Shown here in pieces: positions 17,784 to 26,872 of a stretch of DNA of 49,701 nucleotides. Under the pieces are notes generated by a model. The model made no database searches. It was not told where the DNA came from and worked only from the letters and a program-made list of their open reading frames with translations. The DNA is from Candidatus Acidiferrum typicum (GTDB lineage Bacteria > Acidobacteriota > Terriglobia > Acidiferrales > UBA7541), in assembly GCA_025463055.1 (NCBI GenBank), contig JAOAPV010000095.1, positions 1 through 49,701 of the forward strand, in the 5' to 3' direction. The position numbers and the translations under genes were made by a program. The first letter of the stretch is position 1. Each line of letters starts with the position of its first letter.

Positions 17784-19876
17784 GCGATGGCTCCCAAGGG
17801 AGTTGCGCGAGAGAGGCGCGAGAGCACTGCGGGCACGTTCAGAATCAGCACGACCGTGCCATCACCAAGAATGGAAGCGCCGCTGACCAGATCGCTGGAT
17901 ATGATCTCTGTGGGCAGCGCTTTAATCACCAGCTCTTCTTCTCCAACCAGGCTATCGACAACAAGGCCGAAGCGTTTTTCCGCGGCGCCGATGACAATGA
18001 CGAAATTGCGTTTCTTCTTTTTCCCATCTTGCACAACGACCGCGTGAATCTGGCTGAGGCTGTCCAGGCGCACTAGCGTTAAGATCTGTTCGCGGAGACG
18101 CAGAACTTCACGTTGATCCACGCGGTGAATTTCGGAATCGGTGATGCGGGTGATTTCCACTACAGAGGACAGAGGAACGGCGAAGAGGCGGCCGCCCACA
18201 CGGAATAGAAGGGTTTGAATACTGGCAAGGGTCAATGGCATACGCAACTGAATCGTGGTGCCGCGGCCTTTGACCGAGGAAACGTGAACCGTGCCTTTCA
18301 AGTTGTCAATGACCGTGCGGACCACATCCATGCCCACGCCACGGCCGGAGACTTCCGTGATTTCCGCTGCGGTGCTGAAGCCCGGTTCGAAAATCAGGTT
18401 CATGACTTCGGAATCAGTGAGACGTTGAATCTCCGCAGCTTTAACAATTCCCTTTTCTACCGCGTGCTGGCGAATTTGCACGAGATCAATGCCGCGACCG
18501 TCGTCGCGCACTTCGATGACGACCTGCGTACCTTGGTGGTAAGCGTTGAGGTAAACCGTGCCGCGAGCCGGCTTATTTGCTGCGATGCGCTGCTCGGCAT
18601 CTTCCACGCCGTGATCGACGGCATTGCGCACGAGGTGCATCAGAGGCTCCGCGAGCGCGTCGAGGATGCCCTTATCGAGGTCGGTGTTCTGGCCGGAGAG
18701 TTCGAGGGCGACATCTTTGCCGCACTGCTTGGCGACGTCGCGGACTAAGCGCGGAAATCGCCGAAAAAGCTGCTCGACCGGCACCATGCGAATCTTCAAT
18801 ACGCACTTGTGTAGCTCGTCAAGGACGCGCGACTGAAAAGCCAGCGCGTCGGACAGCTTGGCGCGGACAGGATCGCGCGCATGGCGCTGGTCAAATTCCG
18901 TGAGGCTGCGATGAAGCATGGACTTGCCGATGATCAGCTCACCGACCAGGTTCATGACTGCGTCAATGCGTGCGGCATCAACGCGCAGACTGCTTTCGGC
19001 AATTGTGATGGCGGCAGAGCCCGTGGCTTTCGCAGCGTCGGCGTTCGCGGCGGCACTAGTCGGTCTCGACGCGACGGTTGTCGCTTGCACCTCCAAAAGC
19101 TCGCCGAGCAGTTCGTGCTCCGCAGTGTCTGGCGTGGCAGCACGCTCGATACGCACATCCGAAACGACAGAGGGAATACGGCAGCGCTGCGCGATGTGCT
19201 CCTGTGATTGGTTACTGGCCAGCGCAGCCTCGACAATCTCCAAGGTCTCAGCCGCGGAATTATCCTCCGGACGCAGTGCGATGAGCGTCCCGCAAGCGTG
19301 CAAAACATTGCGAATCAACTGGAATGCCGCCGCGTGCATCAAGCTGGCAGGGTCAACGCGGAGTGCGACGTTGTAGACGGTTTCGCCGCGATGCACGGCT
19401 TCGGAAATCATGAGGTGTTCGTATTCGGTCCAATGAAACTGAGCGGCGATTCCGCTGACAGCAGGCGCGGTCGGCACTGACGCCGCCGAGCCATGAATCA
19501 AGGTGCGCATCATCACGCGCAAGGAGTCAGCCGAAGGTGGCTCGGCGTTGCGTTGATAGGCCGAGAGCATCGCTCCGAAATTGTCAGCCGCAATTAGAAC
19601 AATGTCCGCAAGGCGCGAACCGACACTGAGTCCAATTTGCGGCGACAGCACGTCCTCCAGCTCGTGAGCGAGTTCACTTAATTTGTGAAAGCCGCACGCA
19701 GCGGAATCGCCTTTGAGCGTGTGCACCGCGCGGCGCACACGGCGAATAACTTCTTCGTCCGTGGGATTGGCCTCAAGATCAAGTCCCGCTTCATTGAGCG
19801 ACTGTAACAGCTCATTCGCGCTCTCAAAGAAAAGCGCGCGCAGCTCCGAATTGCGATCTTCGGGGAAGAGGCTCAC
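17780..19876 (-). CDS. cheA: Chemotaxis histidine kinase CheA
   Basis: In this 698-residue kinase the phosphotransfer domain has His52 (AVHTLKGDSAACGF). A divergent middle region follows (about 130-300, P2-like, Ala-rich end), then the dimerisation domain (RIDAVMNLVGELIIGKSMLHRSL), ATPase domain (LMHLVRNAVDHGVED, DDGRGID, GRGVGMDVV) and a CheW-like regulatory domain (TLLFRVGGRLFAVPLSSVVEI). It phosphorylates CheY and CheB in response to MCP input. Its start overlaps the cheR end by four bases, and its end overlaps the cheB start. There is no C-terminal receiver, unlike the second CheA of this window. Confidence 0.97.
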   Translation of the reverse strand: MSLFPEDRNSELRALFFESANELLQSLNEAGLDLEANPTDEEVIRRVRRAVHTLKGDSAACGFHKLSELAHELEDVLSPQIGLSVGSRLADIVLIAADNFGAMLSAYQRNAEPPSADSLRVMMRTLIHGSAASVPTAPAVSGIAAQFHWTEYEHLMISEAVHRGETVYNVALRVDPASLMHAAAFQLIRNVLHACGTLIALRPEDNSAAETLEIVEAALASNQSQEHIAQRCRIPSVVSDVRIERAATPDTAEHELLGELLEVQATTVASRPTSAAANADAAKATGSAAITIAESSLRVDAARIDAVMNLVGELIIGKSMLHRSLTEFDQRHARDPVRAKLSDALAFQSRVLDELHKCVLKIRMVPVEQLFRRFPRLVRDVAKQCGKDVALELSGQNTDLDKGILDALAEPLMHLVRNAVDHGVEDAEQRIAANKPARGTVYLNAYHQGTQVVIEVRDDGRGIDLVQIRQHAVEKGIVKAAEIQRLTDSEVMNLIFEPGFSTAAEITEVSGRGVGMDVVRTVIDNLKGTVHVSSVKGRGTTIQLRMPLTLASIQTLLFRVGGRLFAVPLSSVVEITRITDSEIHRVDQREVLRLREQILTLVRLDSLSQIHAVVVQDGKKKKRNFVIVIGAAEKRFGLVVDSLVGEEELVIKALPTEIISSDLVSGASILGDGTVVLILNVPAVLSRLSRATPLGAIA

Positions 19877-20817
19877 GCATTGACCTCGAGCCTCTGGTAG
19901 GCGGTGCCGTTATTTTCGTGCACCATCCGAAATTTCTGCGTTAGCCCGAAAAGACTTTCCGCGTGGCCGACAAACAGATAGCCGCCCGGATTCAAGCAGT
20001 GCCAGAACTTTTCAATCAGGCGCTTCTGTTCGGCTTCGTCGAAATAGATCATTACGTTGCGGCACAAGATCATGTCGTTGCGGCGCGGCAAGAATTCCGT
20101 CTTGAGATTGTGAAAATCGAACTGCACCAACTCTTTTAGCTGGGGCTTGATGGCGTATTTGTCGGCGGATTTCTCGAAATAGCGCAGGCGGCAAGTGTAA
20201 TCTACCGGTTCCATCTGGATTTCGGTGTAAAGACCTTCCTGACCGGTGCGCAGGCTGGCGTAGCTGATGTCGGACGCTACGATCTCGAGCTTCCAGGGCG
20301 GCGGGATCAGCGGCTTCGGAGAAGGCATGTCGAACGGAAGCGGGTTGCGCAGGTAGTAGTACGCCAGCGCGTCACAAATAAGAATGGCGACGGAATAGGC
20401 CTCTTGCCCCGAGGAACAACCCGCGCTCCAAACGCGAAGAGTCCAATCGCGCCGCTCCTGCTTGCGCTTCAAGATTTCTTCGAGAACGGTCTTCTGCAAA
20501 AGGTCGAGCTGCGGGCGATTGCGGAAAAAACTGGTTTCGTTGACGGTGAGATTTTCCAGCAGTAACGCCAGCTCGTTTTTGCCTTCGCGGCTAGTGAGCA
20601 GGCGATAGTAACTGTAAAAGGAATCAAGCTGGCAAGCTTTGAGTCTTCGCTGCAAGCGATCCTTGAGGAAATGCGAGCGGCGCTCATCAAAAAACATTCC
20701 GCATTCCTGATAGACGAGCGTCTGCAGAAGCTTGAGCTCCGCTTCGGTCAGTTGAATCTGTGCGGTGAGCGTTCCCATGGGCAGGTAACGCGGCGCGCAA
20801 AGCGACTCCATCCGCAA
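19873..20817 (-). CDS. cheR: Chemotaxis protein methyltransferase CheR
   Basis: An N-terminal CheR helical domain (TEAELKLLQTLVYQECGMFFDERRSHFLKDRLQRRL) and SAM-binding domain (LRVWSAGCSSGQEAYSVAI, ASDISYASL, MILCRNVMIYFDEAEQ, GGYLFVGHAESL) are both complete. It methylates MCP glutamates with S-adenosylmethionine. The 314 residues include a small insertion between the SAM motif and the next strand (about 185-205, YYYLRNPLPFDMPSPKP). A downstream ATG near residue 14 is an alternative start. Confidence 0.95.
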   Translation of the reverse strand: MRMESLCAPRYLPMGTLTAQIQLTEAELKLLQTLVYQECGMFFDERRSHFLKDRLQRRLKACQLDSFYSYYRLLTSREGKNELALLLENLTVNETSFFRNRPQLDLLQKTVLEEILKRKQERRDWTLRVWSAGCSSGQEAYSVAILICDALAYYYLRNPLPFDMPSPKPLIPPPWKLEIVASDISYASLRTGQEGLYTEIQMEPVDYTCRLRYFEKSADKYAIKPQLKELVQFDFHNLKTEFLPRRNDMILCRNVMIYFDEAEQKRLIEKFWHCLNPGGYLFVGHAESLFGLTQKFRMVHENNGTAYQRLEVNA

Positions 20818-20832
20818 TTCAGCGGAGCAAGC

Positions 20833-21309
20833 TTACTTTGCAGCACCTACGAGTTCCGCGGCCTCCTCGAATCGTTTGTACTCCGGGCGATGCAACAGTT
20901 TCGCAATGTCCAATAAAATGATGAGGCGGCCTTTAAGCTTGCCGACGCCGGTGACGTAGCCGGACTCGCCTTCTGCGAAGAGCGATCCGGGAGCTTCAAT
21001 TTCTGACGGCGCAAGCTTCAATACTTCTGACGCCGCGTTGACGATTAGGCCGACGAGTTTGTTGTCCAGTTCGACGACCAGAATGCGGTTCTTTTTGTCG
21101 GGCTGAATGTCGGATTGGCCGAAACGCTTGCGCAGGTCCATCACAGGAATGATTTTTCCGCGCAGGTTGATGACGCCTTCCACTGTTTCAGGGGCGCTGG
21201 GGACGGCAGTGATCTCCGGAACACGAACGATTTCGCGTACCGAGCCAATGCGCACGCCAAACGTTTCGTTTCCGATGCGAAAGCCGACGACTTGGAGGTC
21301 TTTTTCCAT
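20833..21309 (-). CDS. cheW: Chemotaxis adaptor CheW
   Basis: A single CheW domain: VGFRIGNETFGVRIGSVREIVRVPEITAVPSAPE, GVINLRGKIIPVMDLRKRFG, and GKLKGRLIILLDIAKLL. It links CheA to the MCP in the receptor array. It lies between the MCP and cheR genes in the minus-strand operon, with 16-17 base gaps on both sides. Confidence 0.96.
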   Translation of the reverse strand: MEKDLQVVGFRIGNETFGVRIGSVREIVRVPEITAVPSAPETVEGVINLRGKIIPVMDLRKRFGQSDIQPDKKNRILVVELDNKLVGLIVNAASEVLKLAPSEIEAPGSLFAEGESGYVTGVGKLKGRLIILLDIAKLLHRPEYKRFEEAAELVGAAK

Positions 21310-21325
21310 CGCTTGGTTCCGTCGC

Positions 21326-23338
21326 CTACTGACGCGCCTCGGCGTATTCCATTTCTCTTTCGCGCCGTGATTCTTTCTTGCGGCGTCCTTCGGGCGACTC
21401 GCGGCGCGGGCCGTTAGGCTGCGGTTCGTGCTGTTCCAGAACGAAGCGATCCATGCTGTCCAAGAGGTTGCGGGAGAGCTTGAGCATCTGCTCGGCGGCG
21501 GCAGAAAGCTCGGTGGAGCTGGAGGCTGATTGCTGCACGAGTTCGCGCATCTTGTCCATCGCGCGCACGACGGCTTGTGCGCCCGAAGCTTGTTCCTCGA
21601 CGGCGGAATTGATTTCCTGGGTGATTTCCGTTAAGCGGCCGGTGGCTTTCGCTATTTGTGAGGAGCCAACGGATTGCTCGTTGGTAGCGGCGCCAATTTC
21701 CTGCGAGAACTTGTAGACTTCCGTGACAACGTTGGAGATTTTGTGCAGCGCGGAACCGAGATCGTTTCCGAGGCTTAGCCCTTCTTCGACGATGCGCGTG
21801 CTACGTTCCATATTTTCGACCGCTTGACGCGCCTCGCGCTGAATACTTTGGATCAGGTCAGCGATTTCCTTCGTGGATTGCGTGGACTTCTCCGCGAGTT
21901 TGCGGACTTCATCGGCAACCACGGCAAAACCGAGCCCGTGCTCGCCGGCGCGGGCCGCTTCGATAGCCGCGTTCAAGGCTAGGAGATTCGTCTGCTCCGC
22001 AAGATCGTCGATAACTTCGATAATTTTGCCGATGTCGTCCGCGCGATGACCCAAGACATTGATGATCTCAGCGGAAGACTGAATTGCGTGGTTCGTGCGA
22101 TTAAGACCGTCTGTGGCTTTCTCCATCGTGGAGATGCCATTAACGACTTCTTCGCGGGAACGATTGGCGATATCGAGCAAGACTTTGGCCGTGTCCGCGA
22201 CGCGGTTGATGGACGTGACCATCTGATCGATGGAAGCGGAAGTTTCCGCGACGCTGGAGGCCTGCACTTGCGTGTTCTTCACCACGTTTTGCACGTTGAT
22301 GCTCATCTCGTGCATCGTGCTGGTCACTTCCTCAATGGCGGAGGAAGCCTGCACGCTAACTTTGGCCGATTCGTCTGCCGCACCGGCAACCTGGCTTGAG
22401 CCGGCGGAAACCTGGCTGGCGGAGTCGCGGGTCGTGCGCACCAGGTCCTGAAGACCGTGCGACATGCGCAGGAAAGCATTGCCGAGCGTGTCGCGCTTTG
22501 AACGCGGAACGACTTCGACGCTGAGGTCGCCCTCGGCAACGGCCATGGAGACGCCGGCCATTTCCTTCAAGTACGCGACCATATTGTTAAATGTAGTGGC
22601 CAGCGCGCCGATTTCGTCGTTGCGGTGGATGTCGATGTTCTGGTCGAGGTCGCCGGAGTCGCCGATTTCACGTGCTACCGTAATCAAGTGGGTCAGAGGC
22701 TCGGTAATGGATTTCGCGGTGTAGAAGGCGATGAACCATCCGGCCAAAAACGCGACCAGCGTTCCCGCCGTGGTCAGGCCGGTAGTAAACTTGCTCGCGG
22801 TTACCGCAGATCTTGTCGAGTCATCAAGGGCCTTTGTGATGTCCACATTTGATTGATCAAGAACGGTCGACGATTTTACGAGCCACGATGCCGGATCCTT
22901 TTGCAGATAAAAAATCTGGAGATCGGAGACGGTGGCATCGCCGGCATCCACTTGATGACGCTTGGCGAGCAAAGGCTTGGCGAAATTGTCGGCCCAGCTT
23001 GCTTCCGTTCCTTCCACCTGAATCAGGGAAACTCGCAGCAGGTCGCTGCCTGCCTGAGACTCGCCACGCTTCATGATCTCGCCGATTTCCTGAAGTCCGC
23101 GCGTGACTTTTTCCTCGTCGCGTGGATCGCCGCTGAGCAGAAAGTTGTTGAGGTTCAGCCGGTTGAGCATGATCTGATAGCGCACGGATTCAATGGCGCG
23201 CACGCTTTCCAGAGCGGTGGAAGCCTCCTTGCGCGCCGAGCTCTCTTTCATTCCGGCGATCAAATTCACGCCCAGCAAAATCAGTAGGATCGACAGAATC
23301 GATCCGAATCCAAGATAGAGTTTCTTGCCGATCGTCAT
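21326..23338 (-). CDS. Methyl-accepting chemotaxis protein
   Basis: I start it at the ATG at 23338 (670 aa), preceded by GGAGG; the longer frame from 23434 adds 32 residues ahead of the first membrane helix. TM1 is YLGFGSILSILLILLGVNLIAG, followed by a periplasmic domain of about 150 residues (four-helix-bundle type by position), TM2 (TAGTLVAFLAGWFIAFY), HAMP, and the signalling hairpin with tip [19 protein letters not shown]. Several coiled-coil glutamine/glutamate pairs could be methylated. It leads the cheW-R-A-B-Y-X genes and is probably the dedicated receptor of this array. The ligand is not predictable. Confidence 0.95.
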   Translation of the reverse strand: MTIGKKLYLGFGSILSILLILLGVNLIAGMKESSARKEASTALESVRAIESVRYQIMLNRLNLNNFLLSGDPRDEEKVTRGLQEIGEIMKRGESQAGSDLLRVSLIQVEGTEASWADNFAKPLLAKRHQVDAGDATVSDLQIFYLQKDPASWLVKSSTVLDQSNVDITKALDDSTRSAVTASKFTTGLTTAGTLVAFLAGWFIAFYTAKSITEPLTHLITVAREIGDSGDLDQNIDIHRNDEIGALATTFNNMVAYLKEMAGVSMAVAEGDLSVEVVPRSKRDTLGNAFLRMSHGLQDLVRTTRDSASQVSAGSSQVAGAADESAKVSVQASSAIEEVTSTMHEMSINVQNVVKNTQVQASSVAETSASIDQMVTSINRVADTAKVLLDIANRSREEVVNGISTMEKATDGLNRTNHAIQSSAEIINVLGHRADDIGKIIEVIDDLAEQTNLLALNAAIEAARAGEHGLGFAVVADEVRKLAEKSTQSTKEIADLIQSIQREARQAVENMERSTRIVEEGLSLGNDLGSALHKISNVVTEVYKFSQEIGAATNEQSVGSSQIAKATGRLTEITQEINSAVEEQASGAQAVVRAMDKMRELVQQSASSSTELSAAAEQMLKLSRNLLDSMDRFVLEQHEPQPNGPRRESPEGRRKKESRREREMEYAEARQ

Positions 23339-23405
23339 CGCGAAAAACCTCCGCTCCCCAAACAAACGCCTAACGCCTATAGGATCGGGCCGTTCCCGTC
23401 CCGCC

Positions 23406-23750
23406 TCAGCTACCCGCGGTAAATTCAAATTCAACGACCTGGGTGGTTTCCTCCGGTGCCGCTACAAACTTCCATTCCTTCACCGCATCGATACAAGACT
23501 GCACCAGAAGCGGATGCCCGCCCAGCGCACGCGTACTCTTCACATGGCCGTCCGGAGTGATGATCACTTCGATTTTGACCCTGCCCACCACGTTCATGCG
23601 CTTGGCGAGTTCCGGGTACGCGGGAGCAACTTTAGTCTTGACCTTGCGCTTGTTTTCTTCGGCTGAGGACGATTGGGCGAGTGCATGCGTTCCCAAGGTC
23701 GACGACAGCGCCACACCCACAACTAGTTTGCGAATCCAATTGGGTCTCAT
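23406..23750 (-). CDS. TonB C-terminal-domain protein with signal peptide
   Basis: The roughly 114-residue protein has a signal peptide (RKLVVGVALSSTLGTHALAQ) then a TonB_C domain (AYPELAKRMNVVGRVKIEVIITPDGHVKSTRALGG split around the conserved YP and GHPLL, ending VKEWKF). It lacks the long Pro-rich spanning linker and a retained membrane anchor is doubtful, so it is probably a periplasmic TonB-like protein rather than a full energy transducer. ATG 23750 or GTG 23756 follows GAGGAGG. It lies 67 bases upstream of the MCP gene on the same strand and probably heads that operon. A sigma-54-like promoter sits at 23795-23811. Confidence 0.8.
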   Translation of the reverse strand: MRPNWIRKLVVGVALSSTLGTHALAQSSSAEENKRKVKTKVAPAYPELAKRMNVVGRVKIEVIITPDGHVKSTRALGGHPLLVQSCIDAVKEWKFVAAPEETTQVVEFEFTAGS

Positions 23751-23794
23751 CGACACCAAGCCTCCTCTGAATGGGATACCCCAGCGTTAGAGAA

Positions 23795-23811
23795 GGCACG
23801 TGGGTTGCCAG
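23795..23811 (-). promoter_or_regulatory. Sigma-54-like promoter before the TonB-like/che operon
   Basis: On the minus strand the site reads CTGGCAACCCACGTGCC: GG and GC ten bases apart, with TGGCA at -24 and TGC at -12. The predicted start (about 23784) would give a 34-base leader containing GAGGAGG. TGAGAC-type repeats lie about 120-165 bases upstream (23930-23975). Based on the sigma-54 consensus only. Confidence 0.45.
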
Positions 23812-23929
23812 CGTTTGGCGTGGCGGGAGAGATCAGCGGCGCCATAGGAATTTCCGTCCAAGCACAAGGCAACAGAAGAGTTAGAGCGATTTCTACGGTG
23901 CGGTGACCGCGTGGACTGGCGAGCAAGTT

Positions 23930-24053
23930 GTCTCAGCCCACGGGGACTGAGGCGCTACCGGTCTCACGCTGAGACGTGCTGAAGACATTTCGCTCAGGCA
24001 TGATGGACGATTCGGCAACAGAGTCGCGACGCGTCATTGACTCACATTGAGAT
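23930..24053. promoter_or_regulatory. Cluster of TGAGAC-type inverted repeats (candidate activator sites)
   Basis: GTCTCA-CGC-TGAGAC at 23961-23975 is a perfect 6-3-6 inverted repeat. Related half-sites are GTCTCA (23930-23935), TGAGGC (23948-23953) and GACTCA-CAT-TGAGAT (24039-24053); another TGAGAC starts at 24091. They lie between the divergent TonB-like/che operon and the NtrBC-like operon (about 315 bases without a gene). The placement suits enhancer sites of the NtrC-like protein encoded at 26869. Confidence 0.5.
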
Positions 24054-24074
24054 AGCCCGGTAGGGTGGTAGCGC

Positions 24075-26480
24075 GTGGCGCTTGTCAAATTGAGACGCGA
24101 GCATGCGTCCTCAGTAAAAATGCCTAAAACGAAGACCATCGAGAAAACGCCGCGAACCGCGGCGCGCCGAAACTCAACTGCCGCGCCCGCCGCGTTGAGC
24201 AATCAGGCCGAAGAGCTGATGGAGCTTGCGGTAGATGCGGCGCAGTCGCGCCACTTGCCTGGATTTCTCGAGCGATTCGCGGAACGCGCTGCGCGTATGC
24301 TTTCAGCGGAGTGGTGTGCGGTGATGGTTTTTCGCGGACGCGAGACGGATTCCTATCAGACATCGAGCGGCAAAGAGCGGCCTGATGCGGCGGAGCAGAC
24401 TTCCCTGGTCCGCTATGCGCGCGAGCTTGGCAAAGAGATTGTGGTACGGCCGCTGGGGGCGGACTCAGCCGCTCTTGCTGAATCGCTAAAGGGAAAGGTG
24501 GCAGTTCTCGTTCCAATCACCGCCAGCGATGCGGAAAGCCTCGGCGCGATCTGCCTGGTACGCGAACAGAAGACGCTAGGCGAGGCGGAGCAGCGGCTTT
24601 TGCGCGCGCTGGCCAGCCACGCGGCACTATCGCTGGAAAATTTTCGGCGATTCTCGCAACTGGAGCGCTCAAAGCGCCAGTGGGTGGAAGATATCGACGC
24701 AATCAGCGACTACATCGTTGTGCATGATCGCTCGTGGCGCGTTGTGCGAACGAACAGGTCCCTCGCTTCGCATCTGGGAGTGCCCCCGGTCGCCTTGGTA
24801 GGCGAAGCGATGAGCAGCTTGCGGCAGATCGCGGAAACGGGCAGCGATCTTCCGTGCCCGTTTTGCCGGGACACGCAGCAGGCACGAGAAGAATATGTGG
24901 TTGCCTCCCCCGAACGAATTTTTCTGGTGTCCACCTCGCGTACGCCGGGCGTCTCCGACGACGACACGCGCACGATTCACGTTCTGAAAGACATTACCGA
25001 TCGGCGGGAAGCGGAGCGCCGGTATCGCGAACTGTTCGACAGCATTCAGGAAGGGTTATTTTTCGCCACGCCGGATGGTCGGTTTCTGGACGTAAACGAT
25101 GCGATGGTGCGCATGCTGGGGTATGACGCGCGCGACGAACTGCTGCGCGCCGACGTCGGCCCGCATTTATATCCTGCGGCGGCGGCTCGAGAGCGATTTT
25201 TGCTGGCGCTAGCGGAGCGCGGAGTTTTGCGCAACTACGAAGAGACGCTGCGCCGCAAAGACGGCACGCTGCTGCACACACTGCAAAACATCACGGCCGT
25301 GCGCGACTCGCGCGGAAATATTGCGCAGATACGCGGGCTGATGCTGGATGTGACCGAACAAAAAACGTTTCAGTCGCAATTGCAACGCGAACGCGACTTC
25401 AACCAGAAAATCCTGAATACCACGCAGAGCATGATCCTGGTGCTGGATACGGCCGGACTGATCAGTTACGCGAATCGCCGCTGCTTTGAAGCGGGTTATC
25501 ACAAAGACGAACTGATCGGCCATCGCCTGGTGGATTGGGTGGAGACTTCGCATCGTAGCGATTTCGAGGCCGCGCTGGAAACAACGGCGCATGGCCAGCA
25601 AGTGGAAAATCTGGAACTGCCCGTGCGACGCGGCGATGCCTCAATGGGGCATTTCTCCATCAGCTTGAGCCCCATGCGGGACGAGCAGGATGCGGTGAAC
25701 AGCGTGGTCGTAGTAATGACCGACATCACCGATGCCGCGCTGCTGCAGGCCAAGCTGGCGCACTCAGAAAAAATGGCGACGATTGGACGGCTGGTTTCGG
25801 GCGTTGCCCACGAAGTGAATAACCCGCTGGCGGCGATTCTTGGATTCACTGATTTGCTCCTCGAAAATCCACAGGTTCCCGAAAGCGCGCGCGAAGATCT
25901 GCAAATCATCTTGCACGAGACGCAGCGCACCAAGGACATTGTGCAGGATTTACTAAGTTTCGCGCGGCAGCGGCCCGTGCAGCGCGAGCTGGTGCAAGTA
26001 AACAGCGTGCTGCGGCAAACGATTAAACTCCGCAGCTATGACTTCGCGAGCCACGGCGTGGAAGTCGTCGAGGAATTCGACGAAAAGCTATCGCCCGCCC
26101 TCGGCGATTCGCAGCAGTTACAGCAGGTTTTCTTGAATATTCTCAACAACGCGTATGACGCCGTGCAAGAAGCGGGGCAACGCGGCCGCATCGCTATCCG
26201 CACGCGGTTGCGCGGCGAATCCATCGAAGTCGCCGTTACGGATAACGGTACAGGCATCGCGGACCCGGAGCGCATCTTCGATCCGTTTTATACGACCAAG
26301 CAGGCCGGCAAAGGCACCGGGCTCGGCTTGAGCATTTGTTACGGCATCGTACGCGCGCACGGCGGCGAAATTTTGTGCTGGAACAACTCCGAACAGCCCG
26401 GCAGCACGTTTGTCGTCCGCGTCCCGGTCGCGAATGAAGCCAGTGTGACCGCCGCACTGGCGAAAGAGGCCGGGCGATGA
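24075..26480 (+). CDS. GAF/PAS sensor histidine kinase (NtrB-like)
   Basis: The 801 residues have no membrane helices. A GAF domain (about 45-195) is followed by three PAS domains (about 205-315, 320-440 and 450-560; the first has a CPFC motif), then HisKA with His579 (SGVAHEVNNPLAAILGF) and HATPase_c (NILNNAYDAVQEA, DNGTGIADPERIFDPFYTTKQAGKGTGLGLS). It is a soluble NtrB-type kinase and, by position, the partner of the receiver and the sigma-54 activator that follow with four-base overlaps. The GTG at 24075 is taken; an ATG at 24120 would remove 15 residues and put a TGAGAC site into the leader. Confidence 0.93.
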   Translation: MALVKLRREHASSVKMPKTKTIEKTPRTAARRNSTAAPAALSNQAEELMELAVDAAQSRHLPGFLERFAERAARMLSAEWCAVMVFRGRETDSYQTSSGKERPDAAEQTSLVRYARELGKEIVVRPLGADSAALAESLKGKVAVLVPITASDAESLGAICLVREQKTLGEAEQRLLRALASHAALSLENFRRFSQLERSKRQWVEDIDAISDYIVVHDRSWRVVRTNRSLASHLGVPPVALVGEAMSSLRQIAETGSDLPCPFCRDTQQAREEYVVASPERIFLVSTSRTPGVSDDDTRTIHVLKDITDRREAERRYRELFDSIQEGLFFATPDGRFLDVNDAMVRMLGYDARDELLRADVGPHLYPAAAARERFLLALAERGVLRNYEETLRRKDGTLLHTLQNITAVRDSRGNIAQIRGLMLDVTEQKTFQSQLQRERDFNQKILNTTQSMILVLDTAGLISYANRRCFEAGYHKDELIGHRLVDWVETSHRSDFEAALETTAHGQQVENLELPVRRGDASMGHFSISLSPMRDEQDAVNSVVVVMTDITDAALLQAKLAHSEKMATIGRLVSGVAHEVNNPLAAILGFTDLLLENPQVPESAREDLQIILHETQRTKDIVQDLLSFARQRPVQRELVQVNSVLRQTIKLRSYDFASHGVEVVEEFDEKLSPALGDSQQLQQVFLNILNNAYDAVQEAGQRGRIAIRTRLRGESIEVAVTDNGTGIADPERIFDPFYTTKQAGKGTGLGLSICYGIVRAHGGEILCWNNSEQPGSTFVVRVPVANEASVTAALAKEAGR

Positions 26481-26872
26481 ACGCGCAGAGACAGACCGTC
26501 ATCGCGCCCATCTTGCTTATTGAGGACGAGCCTTCCGTCACAGCTTTTCTGCGCGCCGCCCTGGAGCGCCACGGATACGCGGTCGCCAATGCCGCATCCG
26601 GCGCCGAAGGCTTGAAGATGTTAAGCGGCGGAAACTATTCGGGCGTGATTTCAGATATTCGCATGCCAGGCGCGGTGAACGGCGCGGAAGTGCACGCGTG
26701 GATACAGAAGAATCGGCCGGAATTGTGCGCGCGGATTATCCTGATCAGCGGTGATACCGCCAACAGTGAAACCCAGGCTTTTCTGGCACATAGCGGCACG
26801 CCCTGCATCGAGAAACCGTTTCGCGTTCAAGAACTGATGACCGTTGTGGAGAAAACCTTCGGGAAGCCATGA
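26477..26872 (+). CDS. Single-domain response regulator
   Basis: A 131-residue receiver: ILLIEDEPSVTAFLRAAL, phosphoacceptor in GVISDIRMPGAVNG, and Lys in CIEKPFRVQEL. It overlaps the kinase stop and the NtrC-like start (ATGA on both sides), so all three are translated together. It may act as a phosphate sink or intermediate, because the same kinase has a second receiver in the next gene. Confidence 0.92.
   Translation: MNAQRQTVIAPILLIEDEPSVTAFLRAALERHGYAVANAASGAEGLKMLSGGNYSGVISDIRMPGAVNGAEVHAWIQKNRPELCARIILISGDTANSETQAFLAHSGTPCIEKPFRVQELMTVVEKTFGKP

Noticed and set aside
24010-24030. Sigma-54-like GG-N10-GC before the NtrB-like kinase gene
   Set aside because: The site CGGCAACAGAGTCGC lacks the T before GG and the TGC of the -12 element; too weak to call.
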